Below, piece after piece: positions 8,344 to 16,940 of a stretch of 45,518 bases of DNA. Below the pieces are notes generated by a model. That model searched no databases, had not been told where the DNA came from, and saw nothing but the letters and a program-made list of their open reading frames with translations. The first letter of the stretch is position 1. Every line of letters begins with the position of its first letter. This DNA comes from an uncultured Chlorobiota bacterium (GTDB lineage: Bacteria > Bacteroidota > Bacteroidia > Bacteroidales > JAADGE01): NCBI GenBank assembly GCA_947311255.1, contig CAMZKL010000015.1:1-45518 (forward strand), given 5' to 3'. A program made the translations under genes and the position numbers.

Positions 8344-9081
8344 TTATTTCAGATTAAATCGCTTTCTTAATTTGTTTTCCATTTTAATTGCAACAGGAAT
8401 TACAACTGAATTTTCAATATCTGTATGGTCTTTCATATCTTTTTCCAAATCAAAAATCTCATTTAATATTTGTTCTGTTATATCAATATTATCTGAGGGA
8501 GGCAGATACTTAATTATTATATTTTTTAAATCTAAAAGAGATGTATTTAATTCATCATGAGTTTCAGCATATTTAATTACCGATTTCTTTTCTAAAAGTC
8601 TATAAAAATCAATATTATTTTGTGATAAATTATAGTTCTTTTCAATTTCAATAATAAATGGGTAAACTTCATTTTCTTCATGTAAAGTATGCTCAGTTAC
8701 TTCTTTTCTGTATTGTATAAAAAATTTATTTAGGATTGATTTATTTTTCTTGTTTTCAGCACTTGTCCATTCAAGTTTGCTTATAAGATTTTCTATATGC
8801 GGTAATTTAACCTTGTTAAAATATTGGTGAGATTTCAACAAATAACTAACAGTAATTTCTAATGGCAAGTTTTGTAATTTATTAATTGGAGAATAATCTT
8901 CATCATTAAAAGCATTAATTATTTCAAGAAAAAAATCTTGTCTTATATCGTACTTTTCACAAATCTGTTCAACATTTTTATCTCCAAAGCCAAAATTAAT
9001 TCCAAAACGTGTAATTATTGGTATTAAATGATAATTCTGATGAATTACTTCTGCAAGTTTTGTTTTTTTTGTAATAAGCAT
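8344..9081 (-). CDS. RIC/YtfE/ScdA-like hemerythrin (diiron) protein
   Basis: A 245-residue protein with the two-part layout of the repair-of-iron-centres family: a ScdA_N-like domain (about 1-45) and a hemerythrin four-helix bundle (about 78-235). The six ligands known from E. coli YtfE can be matched with similar spacing: His85, His134 with Glu138 (HxxxE), His175, and His219 with Glu223 (HxxxE). The paired Cys normally found in the N-terminal domain are missing: the GIxFCC stretch reads GINFGF. YtfE-type proteins act on nitrosylated or oxidised iron centres; here, coupling to the adjacent LuxR-type gene suggests a sensing or repair function for NO or oxygen. The gene has its own -7 element 14 bp upstream and a very short leader. 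Confidence 0.88.
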   Translation of the reverse strand: MLITKKTKLAEVIHQNYHLIPIITRFGINFGFGDKNVEQICEKYDIRQDFFLEIINAFNDEDYSPINKLQNLPLEITVSYLLKSHQYFNKVKLPHIENLISKLEWTSAENKKNKSILNKFFIQYRKEVTEHTLHEENEVYPFIIEIEKNYNLSQNNIDFYRLLEKKSVIKYAETHDELNTSLLDLKNIIIKYLPPSDNIDITEQILNEIFDLEKDMKDHTDIENSVVIPVAIKMENKLRKRFNLK

Positions 9082-9094
9082 TTTATTTTTTTTA

Positions 9095-9126
9095 CAAAGT
9101 TAAAAGTTTTTTAGTATATATTTCAA
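9095..9126 (-). promoter_or_regulatory. Promoter of the hemerythrin-LuxR-nadK group
   Basis: On the minus strand, TAACTTTG (9102-9095) matches TAnnTTTG, and TTG (9126-9124) lies 21 nt upstream as a -33 candidate. The predicted transcript start is only about 7-10 nt before the ATG, giving an almost leaderless mRNA. Confidence 0.6.
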
Positions 9127-9139
9127 TAGATAACTAGCA

Positions 9140-10654
9140 TTATTTAATCTTGTTAGCCCATTCTGGAAAAACATTTATATCAATATCAAAAACTGACTGT
9201 CCCCAATAATACATTGCCAAAGAAACAATTATAACACCAATTATATTTATTATGAAACCAGTTTGCATCATATCTTTTATACGAATTTTGTTTGTGCCAA
9301 AAACAATAGCGTTTGGTGGTGTTGCAACAGGAAGCATAAATGCCAATGATGCTGCCATTGTTGCAGGAATCATAAAAAGTAGAGGATTAATTTTAACCGA
9401 CATTGCCAAGCCGGCAAGAATTGGTAAAAGCATTTCAGTTGTTGCTGTATTTGATGTTAGTTCGGTAATAAACGACATAAAAAATGTGATAAGCAATATC
9501 AAAATAAACGGGTGAATATTGGCTAAGCCTTTCATTTGTTCGCCAAACCAAATTGCTAATCCACTCTCAGAAAATCCTTGTGCTAATGCAAAACCGCCTC
9601 CGAATAACAAAACGATATGCCATGGTAATTTTCCTATTGCATCTTTTTCTAATATTCTTTCTCCTTTTTTTAATTTTGAGGGTATAATAAATAAAATAAT
9701 GGCAATAACTATTGCTACTGTTCCATCGTTTATATATTTTGGATTATTAAATAATGAGGACCAACCCGGAATTGAAAAGTTTTCTATTGAAATTCCTGAA
9801 CGAAAAATCCACAATAATGCTAATGTTATAAATGCGATAAAAACAACAATCTCTTCATAACTTGCTTTTCCGAGAGATTTATATTGTTCTCGAAGAAAAC
9901 TTTTTCCAATATTTAAAGATTTTGAACTTGTCCTATATTTTAAAAACAAAACTGACCAAGCTGCAAAAAGCATGAATAAACTAACAGGCAAAGCAAAAAC
10001 AAACCATTGCGAAAATGAAATTTCGGGTGCATTAGGAAAAATTATTGCAAAAATTCTTGAAAACGATAAATTGGGAGGTGTACCTATTAATGTAGCTATT
10101 CCTCCAACTGATGCAGAATAAGCAATTCCAAGCAATAAACTTAAAGAATATTTTTTTGCATCTTTTTTATTCAATATTTCACTGAATTTTGAAATTACAG
10201 AAATAGCTACGGGAACCATCATCATTGCAGTTGCAGTATTCGACATCCACATTGAAAGGAAAGCAGTTGCAGACATAAAACCAAAAAGTATTTTTCCGTG
10301 TCCTGTACCTGTAAGCAATAATATTTTAAGTGCAATACGTTTATGCAAATTGTGTTTTTCCATTGCCAAAGCAAGTAAAAAACCTCCGATAAAAAGAAAA
10401 ATAACATGGTTAAAATATACCGATGAAACAGCTTTTCCATTCATAATTCCAAGAAGAGGAAACAATGCAACAGGTAAAAGAGCGGTTACTGCAATAGGCA
10501 CAGCTTCGGTTACCCACCAAACTGCCATTAAAACTGCTACTGCAAGAGTTGCTGTTATTTCGGGTTTTTGCGGGTCTAAATCTGCAAATATTAAAATTAG
10601 GCTTGCAGAAAGTAATCCAAGTATTAGGGGGATTATTTTAGTTTTTGTTTTCAT
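9140..10654 (-). CDS. DASS (SLC13) family sodium-coupled anion symporter
   Basis: A 504-residue inner-membrane protein with about 11-12 hydrophobic segments. The two SNT motifs of the divalent anion:Na+ symporter fold are present: SNTAT near residues 138-142, and a second SNTATT in the C-terminal half. WWVTEAVPIAVTALLP and the IGTPPNLSF and VATPPNAIVFG segments complete the family pattern. Likely substrates are C4-dicarboxylates, sulfate or phosphate; sequence alone does not decide. It appears monocistronic, with an intergenic repeat on its 5' side. A second SLC13-type permease lies at 37982, but with TrkA_C domains and from a different subfamily. Confidence 0.92.
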   Translation of the reverse strand: MKTKTKIIPLILGLLSASLILIFADLDPQKPEITATLAVAVLMAVWWVTEAVPIAVTALLPVALFPLLGIMNGKAVSSVYFNHVIFLFIGGFLLALAMEKHNLHKRIALKILLLTGTGHGKILFGFMSATAFLSMWMSNTATAMMMVPVAISVISKFSEILNKKDAKKYSLSLLLGIAYSASVGGIATLIGTPPNLSFSRIFAIIFPNAPEISFSQWFVFALPVSLFMLFAAWSVLFLKYRTSSKSLNIGKSFLREQYKSLGKASYEEIVVFIAFITLALLWIFRSGISIENFSIPGWSSLFNNPKYINDGTVAIVIAIILFIIPSKLKKGERILEKDAIGKLPWHIVLLFGGGFALAQGFSESGLAIWFGEQMKGLANIHPFILILLITFFMSFITELTSNTATTEMLLPILAGLAMSVKINPLLFMIPATMAASLAFMLPVATPPNAIVFGTNKIRIKDMMQTGFIINIIGVIIVSLAMYYWGQSVFDIDINVFPEWANKIK

Positions 10655-11031
10655 TTAAAAATGATTATTCAGTTGCATAGGCACTAGGGTATGGCGTTTA
10701 GCTAGATTACTTACTATGGTTCTACTACAAATTTAGCAAACAATTTAAAAAAAAGAACTAAGCTCAAACTTAAAATAAAAAACAATAAAGTTTGTTTACA
10801 AATAACAAAAACTAAAATAATAAGTGCAACTAGTTACTAATGTGCAACTTACATTTTATTAAATTAGAATACAAACATTTTGCATACTATTTAGAATTTA
10901 AAATTATACATTTATTATTCGATATTTAAAACCACTATTTTAAACATTTTAATAATTATAAAAACAGTTATTGTAATGTAAATTGGGGGCTTCATTTCTG
11001 CGACTGCCTACCGAACTGTTTCTACATTATT
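10655..11031. other. Gene-free stretch with promoter candidate and dispersed repeat copy A
   Basis: 377 bp without a gene. On the minus strand TAAATTTG (10735-10728) is a -7 candidate for the DASS gene with a leader of about 68 nt and no clear -33. Copy A of the 170-bp dispersed repeat fills 10784-10956. The last 50 bp before the peptidase stop contain no good terminator hairpin. Confidence 0.6.
10784..10956 (+). repeat. Dispersed intergenic repeat, copy A
   Basis: Aligns along its length, with small gaps, to 29442-29607. Shared anchors in the same order are AAGTTTG, TAAGTGyAACT, ATTTAAAATT, ACATTTA, TTATTCGrTATTTAAAAC and TATTTTAA, ending in AATAAT. An internal direct repeat GTGCAACT occurs at 10824 and 10842. 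No frame is open across it. Function unknown. Confidence 0.55.
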
Positions 11032-13197
11032 TTATTCCACAACTGTCATTTCATCAACCAAACGTTTATCTCCTGCAAATTTGTCAATTATAAAAAGGAC
11101 ATAGCGAATGTCCAAAGAAATATTTCTACATTGGTCAGGATTGTACATAATATCACTCATTGTACCTTCCCAATTTCGATCGAAATTAACTCCAATAAGC
11201 TCTCCGTTGCCGTTTATTACCGGGCTTCCAGAATTTCCTCCTGTTGTATGGTTTGATGCAATGAAGCAAATGTGCATTTTCCCGTCTTCTCCATATTTTC
11301 CGTAATCTTTTTTGTAGTATAGTTCTTTTAATCTATCAGGGACATCATAATCATATATTTCAGGATTATCTTTTTCAATTACTCCATCTAAAGTTGTAAA
11401 ATATTGATATTCAACTCCATCTCTGGGTTCGTAGGTATCTACTTTACCATAAGCAATTCGCAAAGTAGAATTAGCATCCGGATAAAAAACTTTATTTGGT
11501 TTTGATTCCATCAATGCTCGAATATAGAGTCTATTTTTTTTATCAATCTTAGTTTTGTATTTTTCTGTAAAAGGAATAATTTTAGAATAATAAACATTTA
11601 CAAAATCATAAAAGAAATTATATCCCGGAGTATCTTTTACTTTTTGAGTATCTTCTGAACCATAGCTGTATTTTTCAATAAAATCATTAAATTTTTCTTC
11701 GTTTAAAAAAAATGTATTGTCAAAATAAAGCTTTGCATATTTTTCAACTACAATTTCTTTATCAATCTTAAAATGATTAAATGTTGTGAATATATTCATA
11801 ACTTCCGGTTGAAATTTATCTCCTGCGTTTTCATAATATAATCTAAAAAGTGTTTTAAAAAGTTTTTTGTCTGTTGTAAGATTATAGTTCTTAAAGAATT
11901 CTTTTGCATATTTTTTAATACTTTCAATATCATCTTTCTTAACATCTTCCTTTTTAATAAAACTTGCCATTTTTGAGCTAAATTTAACACTTTCCATTCT
12001 CCAAATAGCCTCATAGAAATATTCTTGTGCTAGTTTATAGGGTGTATAATCTTTGTAAATATTTTTATAATCTGTAAGTAAATTACCATATTTTGCTATT
12101 CTATCTTTGTCTTCATTTATCCAATCTGTCAATTGTTTTTCTGTTGCTTCTTTTTTTGCAACAGCATCTAGAATCTCAAGGCCTCTGTTTTCTCCAATCC
12201 ATTTTTTCCAAGCATTTGAAACACCTGCATATTTTGCAGAATATTTAATTCTAACACCTGGGTCTTTTTCCATATCCGCACTCATTATATCAATAATATT
12301 TTGTCGAACTTCAATTTTTTTAGGATTTATTTTGTTTTTAATCATATCAACGGCGTAGGAAGTCAAATATTCCTGAGTTCTTCCTGGATAACCGAAAACC
12401 ATTGTAAAATCATTTTTCTTAACTCCTTTTATAGAAACAGGAAAGTGTTTTTTAGGTTTATAAGGAACATTATCTTCTGAATATTCTGCGGGTTCATTGT
12501 TCTTATCAACATAAATTCTGAAAAGAGAAAAATCTCCGGTATGTCTTGGCCACATCCAATTGTCGGTATCTCCTCCAAATTTCCCTATGGATGAAGGTGG
12601 TGCTCCTACCAAACGTATATCTTTATAAACTTTCTGAACAAATAAAAAATATTGATTTCCGTAAAAAAAAGACTTAACTTTAATTTTGTATGAATTTCCT
12701 TTCTGAGCATCTTCTTCTATTAATCTTATATTATTTTCTATGATCTTTTCTCTTTTATAATCATCTGTATTCTCAGAAATTCCATTAAGCACTTTTGAAG
12801 TAACATCTTCCATTCTTACAAGGAAAGTTACTTTTAAACCTTCATTAACAAGTTCTTCTTTATCTGACATTGCCCAAAAACCATTTCTTAAATAATCATT
12901 CTCCAAAGAACTATGGGATTGAATGCTATAATAACCACAATGATGATTTGTAAGTATTAAACCTCTATCAGAAATAAGTTCTGCTGTACAACCTCCTCCA
13001 AAAATCATTACTGCATCTTTCATACTTGCTTTATTTACGCTGTAAATATCTTCGGCTGTTAGTTTGAAACCTTTCTTTTGCATGGCTTCAATATTATATT
13101 TTTTCAGAAAAAGAGGAATCCACATTCCTTCGTCTGCTTTTAGTTGCGAAACAGACAGAATAAAAATTGATATTGATATTGATATTAGTTTTTTCAT
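11032..13197 (-). CDS. dpp11: S46 family dipeptidyl-peptidase, DPP11-like
   Basis: A 721-residue exported serine peptidase that removes dipeptides from the N-terminus of peptides. Residues 1-21 are a signal peptide. The chymotrypsin-like triad of family S46 is visible: His in TNHHCGY (85/86), Asp in GGDTDNWMWPRH (about 210-212) and Ser656 in GGNSGSP. Residue Arg674 in NFDRNWEG aligns with Arg673 of Porphyromonas gingivalis DPP11, which selects Asp/Glu at P1, whereas DPP7 has Gly there. The one-residue shift is the same for the catalytic Ser. An acidic-residue-specific periplasmic peptidase feeding amino-acid uptake is therefore likely. It stands alone, with divergent miaA on its 5' side. Confidence 0.93.
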   Translation of the reverse strand: MKKLISISISIFILSVSQLKADEGMWIPLFLKKYNIEAMQKKGFKLTAEDIYSVNKASMKDAVMIFGGGCTAELISDRGLILTNHHCGYYSIQSHSSLENDYLRNGFWAMSDKEELVNEGLKVTFLVRMEDVTSKVLNGISENTDDYKREKIIENNIRLIEEDAQKGNSYKIKVKSFFYGNQYFLFVQKVYKDIRLVGAPPSSIGKFGGDTDNWMWPRHTGDFSLFRIYVDKNNEPAEYSEDNVPYKPKKHFPVSIKGVKKNDFTMVFGYPGRTQEYLTSYAVDMIKNKINPKKIEVRQNIIDIMSADMEKDPGVRIKYSAKYAGVSNAWKKWIGENRGLEILDAVAKKEATEKQLTDWINEDKDRIAKYGNLLTDYKNIYKDYTPYKLAQEYFYEAIWRMESVKFSSKMASFIKKEDVKKDDIESIKKYAKEFFKNYNLTTDKKLFKTLFRLYYENAGDKFQPEVMNIFTTFNHFKIDKEIVVEKYAKLYFDNTFFLNEEKFNDFIEKYSYGSEDTQKVKDTPGYNFFYDFVNVYYSKIIPFTEKYKTKIDKKNRLYIRALMESKPNKVFYPDANSTLRIAYGKVDTYEPRDGVEYQYFTTLDGVIEKDNPEIYDYDVPDRLKELYYKKDYGKYGEDGKMHICFIASNHTTGGNSGSPVINGNGELIGVNFDRNWEGTMSDIMYNPDQCRNISLDIRYVLFIIDKFAGDKRLVDEMTVVE

Positions 13198-13521
13198 GCT
13201 CTTATATTTATCTAATTAATTATTGTTCAATAAGTTAAAAAAGTACTGAGATTTATTGTAAATATATTGTCCTGCACATATGAACACTTACATTTTTTTG
13301 CAAGAAATCAATGTGCTGGATTTTAATCATGTTCTTGGCTGTTAAAATTTTTGTAATTGGTATTTAATTATTGAATTTTATTAAAACTTCAAATATAAAT
13401 AGAAATTGACTTAATTTTACTAAAATAAAGGATATTTTTAATCTCAAAGCTATAAATTTTAAAGTTTCTTTGATTTTGGAGAAAATATTTTGTCTTTTTG
13501 TAAATCAAATATCTAAGACTG
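13198..13521. other. Gene-free stretch between peptidase and miaA
   Basis: 324 bp between divergent genes. It holds one imperfect inverted repeat (TCCTGCACAT at 13270-13279 against ATGTGCTGGA at 13311-13320, one mismatch, 31-nt loop) and a minus-strand -7-like TATATTTG at 13395-13388, which would give the peptidase gene a leader of about 185 nt. No -33 is clear. I see nothing else. Confidence 0.4.
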
Positions 13522-14424
13522 TTGAAAAAAACATTAATTGTAATATTAGGACCTACCGGAATAGGAAAAACAGATTTGAGTATTGAAATTGCACAATTTT
13601 TTAATACTGTAATTGTTTCTTCCGATTCAAGACAGGTTTATAAAGAACTGCAAATAGGAACTGCTCCACCCTCTTTGGATAATTTGGCAAAAATTAAGCA
13701 TTATATGATTGGAAACAAGTCTATATTTGACTATTTTAGTGCAGGAATTTACGAATCAGAAGTCCTTAAATTATTAAATAATATTTTTAAAGAAAATGAT
13801 ACTGCATTACTTGTTGGGGGTTCGGGAATGTACATTGATGCTGTTTGTAAAGGAATTGATGTTTTTCCTGACATTGAACCTGAAATAAGAAAAAAAGTAA
13901 AAGAACAATATAAAAATGAGGGCATTGAAAGTTTAAGATTTGATTTAAAACGATTAGATAACAAACATTATAATATTGTTGATTTAAATAATCCAAACCG
14001 AGTAATGAAAGCCATTGAAGTTTGTATTCAAACCGGCAAAACATATACTTCATTTTTAAAAAAAGATAAAAAAAAGCGTGAATTTAAAATATTAAAAATT
14101 GGTTTGGAAAGAGAACGCTCGGAACTTTATGAAAGAATAAATAAAAGAGTGGATCTAATGTTAAACGAAGGTCTTATTGATGAAGCAAAAAAGTTTTATC
14201 CTAACAAAGATTTAAATTCATTAAATACTGTTGGATATAAAGAATTATTTGCACATTTTGATGGAGAATATGAATTAGATGAAGCAGTAAGACTTATAAA
14301 ACGTAATTCGCGAAGGTATGCAAAACGGCAGATTACATGGTTTAAGCGAGATAATGAGATAAGGTGGTTTAACACAGAAAATAAGAAGGATATTTTTGCT
14401 TTTTTAGTGAACCAACTAATTTAG
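13522..14424 (+). CDS. miaA: tRNA dimethylallyltransferase
   Basis: Transfers a dimethylallyl group to N6 of A37 in tRNAs that read UNN codons. Motifs are the P-loop GPTGIGKT (10-17), SSDSRQVYKEL with the base-specific Asp, IGTAPPS, GGSGMYIDAV, NPNRVMKAIEV, the GYKELFAHFDGE segment, and the C-terminal RRYAKRQITWFKRD. At 300 residues it is full length. The start is a TTG at 13522; no in-frame ATG lies upstream of the P-loop, and the frame begins directly with MKKTLIVILG, so TTG is accepted. It ends 43 bp before the stop of the convergent FecCD permease. Confidence 0.96.
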   Translation: MKKTLIVILGPTGIGKTDLSIEIAQFFNTVIVSSDSRQVYKELQIGTAPPSLDNLAKIKHYMIGNKSIFDYFSAGIYESEVLKLLNNIFKENDTALLVGGSGMYIDAVCKGIDVFPDIEPEIRKKVKEQYKNEGIESLRFDLKRLDNKHYNIVDLNNPNRVMKAIEVCIQTGKTYTSFLKKDKKKREFKILKIGLERERSELYERINKRVDLMLNEGLIDEAKKFYPNKDLNSLNTVGYKELFAHFDGEYELDEAVRLIKRNSRRYAKRQITWFKRDNEIRWFNTENKKDIFAFLVNQLI

Positions 14425-14466
14425 GAAAATTTAATAAATACAATAAAAAGAGTTTTTATAAGAAAT

Positions 14467-15471
14467 TTACATCCTATTTTTAATGATAATAAAAATTACA
14501 ATTGGAATTCCAAGTATTGCAGTTACTGAATTAATTGGTAATGTTCCACTAAAACCTGGAAGCAGAGAAATAATATCACTCATCAAAATAATTATTGCAC
14601 CAACTATTGCAGATGCAGGAATTAAAAATTTATGATCGGCAGTTTTAAAAAGCATTCTTGCTATGTGTGGTACAATTATTCCAATAAAACCAATTGGCCC
14701 ACAAAATGCTGTTACTGAACCTGCTAAAACTCCTGTGCTGATAAAAATTAATATCCTAGCAGTTGTTAAATTTAATCCGGAACTTTTTGCATAGTCTTCT
14801 CCAAGAAGTAAAACATTTAATGTTCTAAAAGAAAAAAAACTAATCAAAAGCCCCACAACAATTGAAGGAAATAAAACTATAAGTTGCTCATTAGTAACAC
14901 CGCTTAAACTTCCCATTGTCCAAATAATAAATGTTTTAAGCTGTGCTTGTTCTCCAAAATATTGCAAAATACTTACAAATGCACTTACTGCACTTCCAAA
15001 TAAAACACCTATTATCAATATTGTCATTACATCTTTAACACGAATAGAAACAATAAAAATCAATATTAGAACCAAGCCTGCACCAAACCATGCAGAAATG
15101 CTTGTTATCCAGCTCATTCCAATGCCAGGGAGAAACATTAAGGGAACAGGGCTTAACAATAATATTGCAACTCCAAGACTTGCACCTGAGCTTATACCCA
15201 ACACATAAGGTCCTGCGAGAGGATTTCTAAAAATTGTTTGCATTTGAAGTCCTGAAACTGACAAAGCTACACCAACTAATATTGCAGTTATAGTTTTAGG
15301 AATACGAAATTCTGTTATTATTGTTTTATATTCTGTTTTTATTTCATTTCCGAGAATATAGTTTATAAATTCTTTAAAAGGAATTGATACAGAACCTATA
15401 TATATATCTGCTGCAATAAAGAATATTAATGCAATTATTGAAATTATTAGCAAGATATATTTATTTTGCAT
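14467..15471 (-). CDS. FecCD family ABC transporter permease
   Basis: A 334-residue permease of the BtuC/FhuB/FecD family that moves siderophores, haem or cobalamin through the inner membrane. Visible family segments are RIPKTITAILVGVALSVSG, FRNPLAGPYVLGISSGASLG, the GxDxA-like coupling region LLLGEDYAKSSGLN, CGPIGFIGIIVPHIARM and ELPINSVTAILGIPIVI-like sequence near the C-terminus (here GTLPINSV). About ten membrane helices are expected. Unusually, no substrate-binding protein or ATPase gene lies beside it; upstream is hbd with a strong terminator in between, downstream is convergent miaA. The partners must be encoded elsewhere. Confidence 0.94.
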   Translation of the reverse strand: MQNKYILLIISIIALIFFIAADIYIGSVSIPFKEFINYILGNEIKTEYKTIITEFRIPKTITAILVGVALSVSGLQMQTIFRNPLAGPYVLGISSGASLGVAILLLSPVPLMFLPGIGMSWITSISAWFGAGLVLILIFIVSIRVKDVMTILIIGVLFGSAVSAFVSILQYFGEQAQLKTFIIWTMGSLSGVTNEQLIVLFPSIVVGLLISFFSFRTLNVLLLGEDYAKSSGLNLTTARILIFISTGVLAGSVTAFCGPIGFIGIIVPHIARMLFKTADHKFLIPASAIVGAIIILMSDIISLLPGFSGTLPINSVTAILGIPIVIFIIIKNRM

Positions 15472-15496
15472 GATGTGTTTTGTAAATAAATTAAAT

Positions 15497-15534
15497 CCGA
15501 ATTATGTAATAAAAATAACTATTACATAATTCGG
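15497..15534 (-). terminator. Terminator-like hairpin after hbd
   Basis: A perfect 14-bp inverted repeat, CCGAATTATGTAAT (15497-15510) with ATTACATAATTCGG (15521-15534) and a 10-nt loop. On the minus strand it lies about 60 bp after the hbd stop and 26 bp before the FecCD start, and is followed by an AT-rich, partly T-rich tract. It could end hbd transcription or act in the FecCD leader. Confidence 0.7.
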
Positions 15535-15592
15535 TTAAAATTAGCATTAACGCATGAATCAGTTATACGAATACGAAGTAAAATCAATAAAT

Positions 15593-16483
15593 TTATTTTT
15601 TAAAACTGCTAGAAACAATGAGTTCTTTTGTTGCGTGTGTCCAGGAATAGAAACCTTCGCCTGATTTCACACCTAAGTTTCCTGCTGCAACCATTGTTTT
15701 TAAAAGTGGAGATGCTGCATATTTTGCTTCTCCAAGCCCTTCATAGAGGACATCTAGAATTGCAAGACAAACATCAAGTCCTATAAAATCAGCAAGTTGC
15801 AAAGGTCCCATTGGATGAGCCATTCCGAGTTTCATAACTGTATCAATTTCTTCAACTCCTGCAACATTTCGATTTAAAGCAATTATTGCTTCATTAATCA
15901 TAGGCAATAATAGCCTGTTAGCTACAAAACCGGGAACATCATTTACTTCAACAGGTACTTTTTTTAAAGATTTTGAAGTTTCCATAATTGTACTTGTAAC
16001 TTCGTCAGATGTTTTATATCCTCTGATAATTTCAACTAATTTCATTACAGGAACAGGGTTCATAAAGTGCATTCCTATAACTTTATCCGGTCTTTTTGTA
16101 ACAGCTGCAATTTTTGTTATTGAAATAGAAGAAGTGTTTGTTGCTAATATTGCACTATCCTTAGCAGCTTCATCAATTTCTTTAAAAATTTTAAGTTTTA
16201 AGGCTTCATTTTCTGTTGCTGCTTCAACAACTAAATCTGCATCTTTTACTCCTTGTTTTATGCTTGTAAAAGTTTTTAGTCTGTCAACTGTTGCATTTTT
16301 ATCTTCCTCAGTAATTCTTTCTTTTTTAATTAATCTATCAAGATTTTTTTGGATAATTGATATTGCTTTGTCTAAAGCCGACTCACTGATGTCTATTAAA
16401 GAAACATCGTAACCTGATTGTGCAAATACATGGGCAATTCCGTTTCCCATTGTTCCAGCACCAATTACTGCTATTTTCTTCAT
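15593..16483 (-). CDS. hbd: 3-hydroxybutyryl-CoA dehydrogenase
   Basis: A 296-residue NAD(P)-dependent enzyme that interconverts acetoacetyl-CoA and 3-hydroxybutyryl-CoA in butyrate formation or short-chain beta-oxidation. The Rossmann motif GAGTMG (8-13), the NTSSIS segment, the catalytic His in GMHFMNPVPVMKLVE, GFVANRLLLPMINEA, and the C-terminal GxxxGEGFYSW complete the family pattern. Length is typical for the stand-alone short enzyme without an enoyl-CoA hydratase domain. An acyl-CoA dehydrogenase at 36013 could act in the same pathway, but crotonase, thiolase and Etf genes are not in the window. A -7 element lies 35 bp upstream. Confidence 0.95.
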   Translation of the reverse strand: MKKIAVIGAGTMGNGIAHVFAQSGYDVSLIDISESALDKAISIIQKNLDRLIKKERITEEDKNATVDRLKTFTSIKQGVKDADLVVEAATENEALKLKIFKEIDEAAKDSAILATNTSSISITKIAAVTKRPDKVIGMHFMNPVPVMKLVEIIRGYKTSDEVTSTIMETSKSLKKVPVEVNDVPGFVANRLLLPMINEAIIALNRNVAGVEEIDTVMKLGMAHPMGPLQLADFIGLDVCLAILDVLYEGLGEAKYAASPLLKTMVAAGNLGVKSGEGFYSWTHATKELIVSSSFKK

Positions 16484-16517
16484 TTTAATATATTTTTAAG
16501 ATTTTATAATTTTTTTT

Positions 16518-16525
16518 CAAAGATA
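16518..16525 (-). promoter_or_regulatory. TAnnTTTG -7 element for hbd
   Basis: On the minus strand TATCTTTG (16525-16518) matches the consensus and would place the transcript start about 29 nt before the hbd ATG. A -33 TTTG is not obvious. Confidence 0.5.
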
Positions 16526-16746
16526 ATAAATATAGATTTGTTTGATTAACTTTCTTGAATATTTATGAGCTTATTATTTCAGGCAAAGAACACGAATATG
16601 AAAAGACAGAGATTATAAATGCTAATATTTCTGTATAATTTTTAGTGTTTGAAATTACGAAGGAAGTAAAAACCAATTGACTTTTTTAAGATTATTTACT
16701 TAAAATATAATTTATGGGGACTTCTAAAAATTCATTTCTATCAAGA

Positions 16747-16845
16747 AACAAAATATAACAAATAAGATGCGACTAATATTTTTTATATAATAGTGAGCTA
16801 TTTTAAATAAAATATTAGGAAGTCAGATTGTTTGTTATATTTGTT
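16747..16845. repeat. 99-bp imperfect inverted repeat (MITE-like)
   Basis: The left arm from 16747 (AACAAAATATAACAAA, then GCGACTAATATTTT) pairs with the right arm ending at 16845 (AAATATTAGGAAGTC, then TTTGTTATATTTGTT), around the central palindrome AATAG-TGAG-CTATT at 16789-16802. The centre of symmetry is within 1 nt of the midpoint. It has no coding content. Confidence 0.6.
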
Positions 16846-16940
16846 CCCAAAGTGTTTTCAGAATTTTCCATATACTTCTTTAATTTTTATTGTATTATCT
16901 CGATAATACTTCTAAGAATTAAAAAAATAAATCATTGTTG

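Noticed and set aside
7864-8370. 168-codon plus-strand frame opposite the LuxR-type gene
   Set aside because: The opposite strand encodes a clear HTH protein; this frame is Ile/Phe/Ser-rich as expected for an antisense reading of AT-rich DNA.
14467-15495. Cobalamin riboswitch in front of the FecCD permease
   Set aside because: The leader between 15471 and 15593 is short and AT-rich, with one simple hairpin and no B12-box-like sequence.
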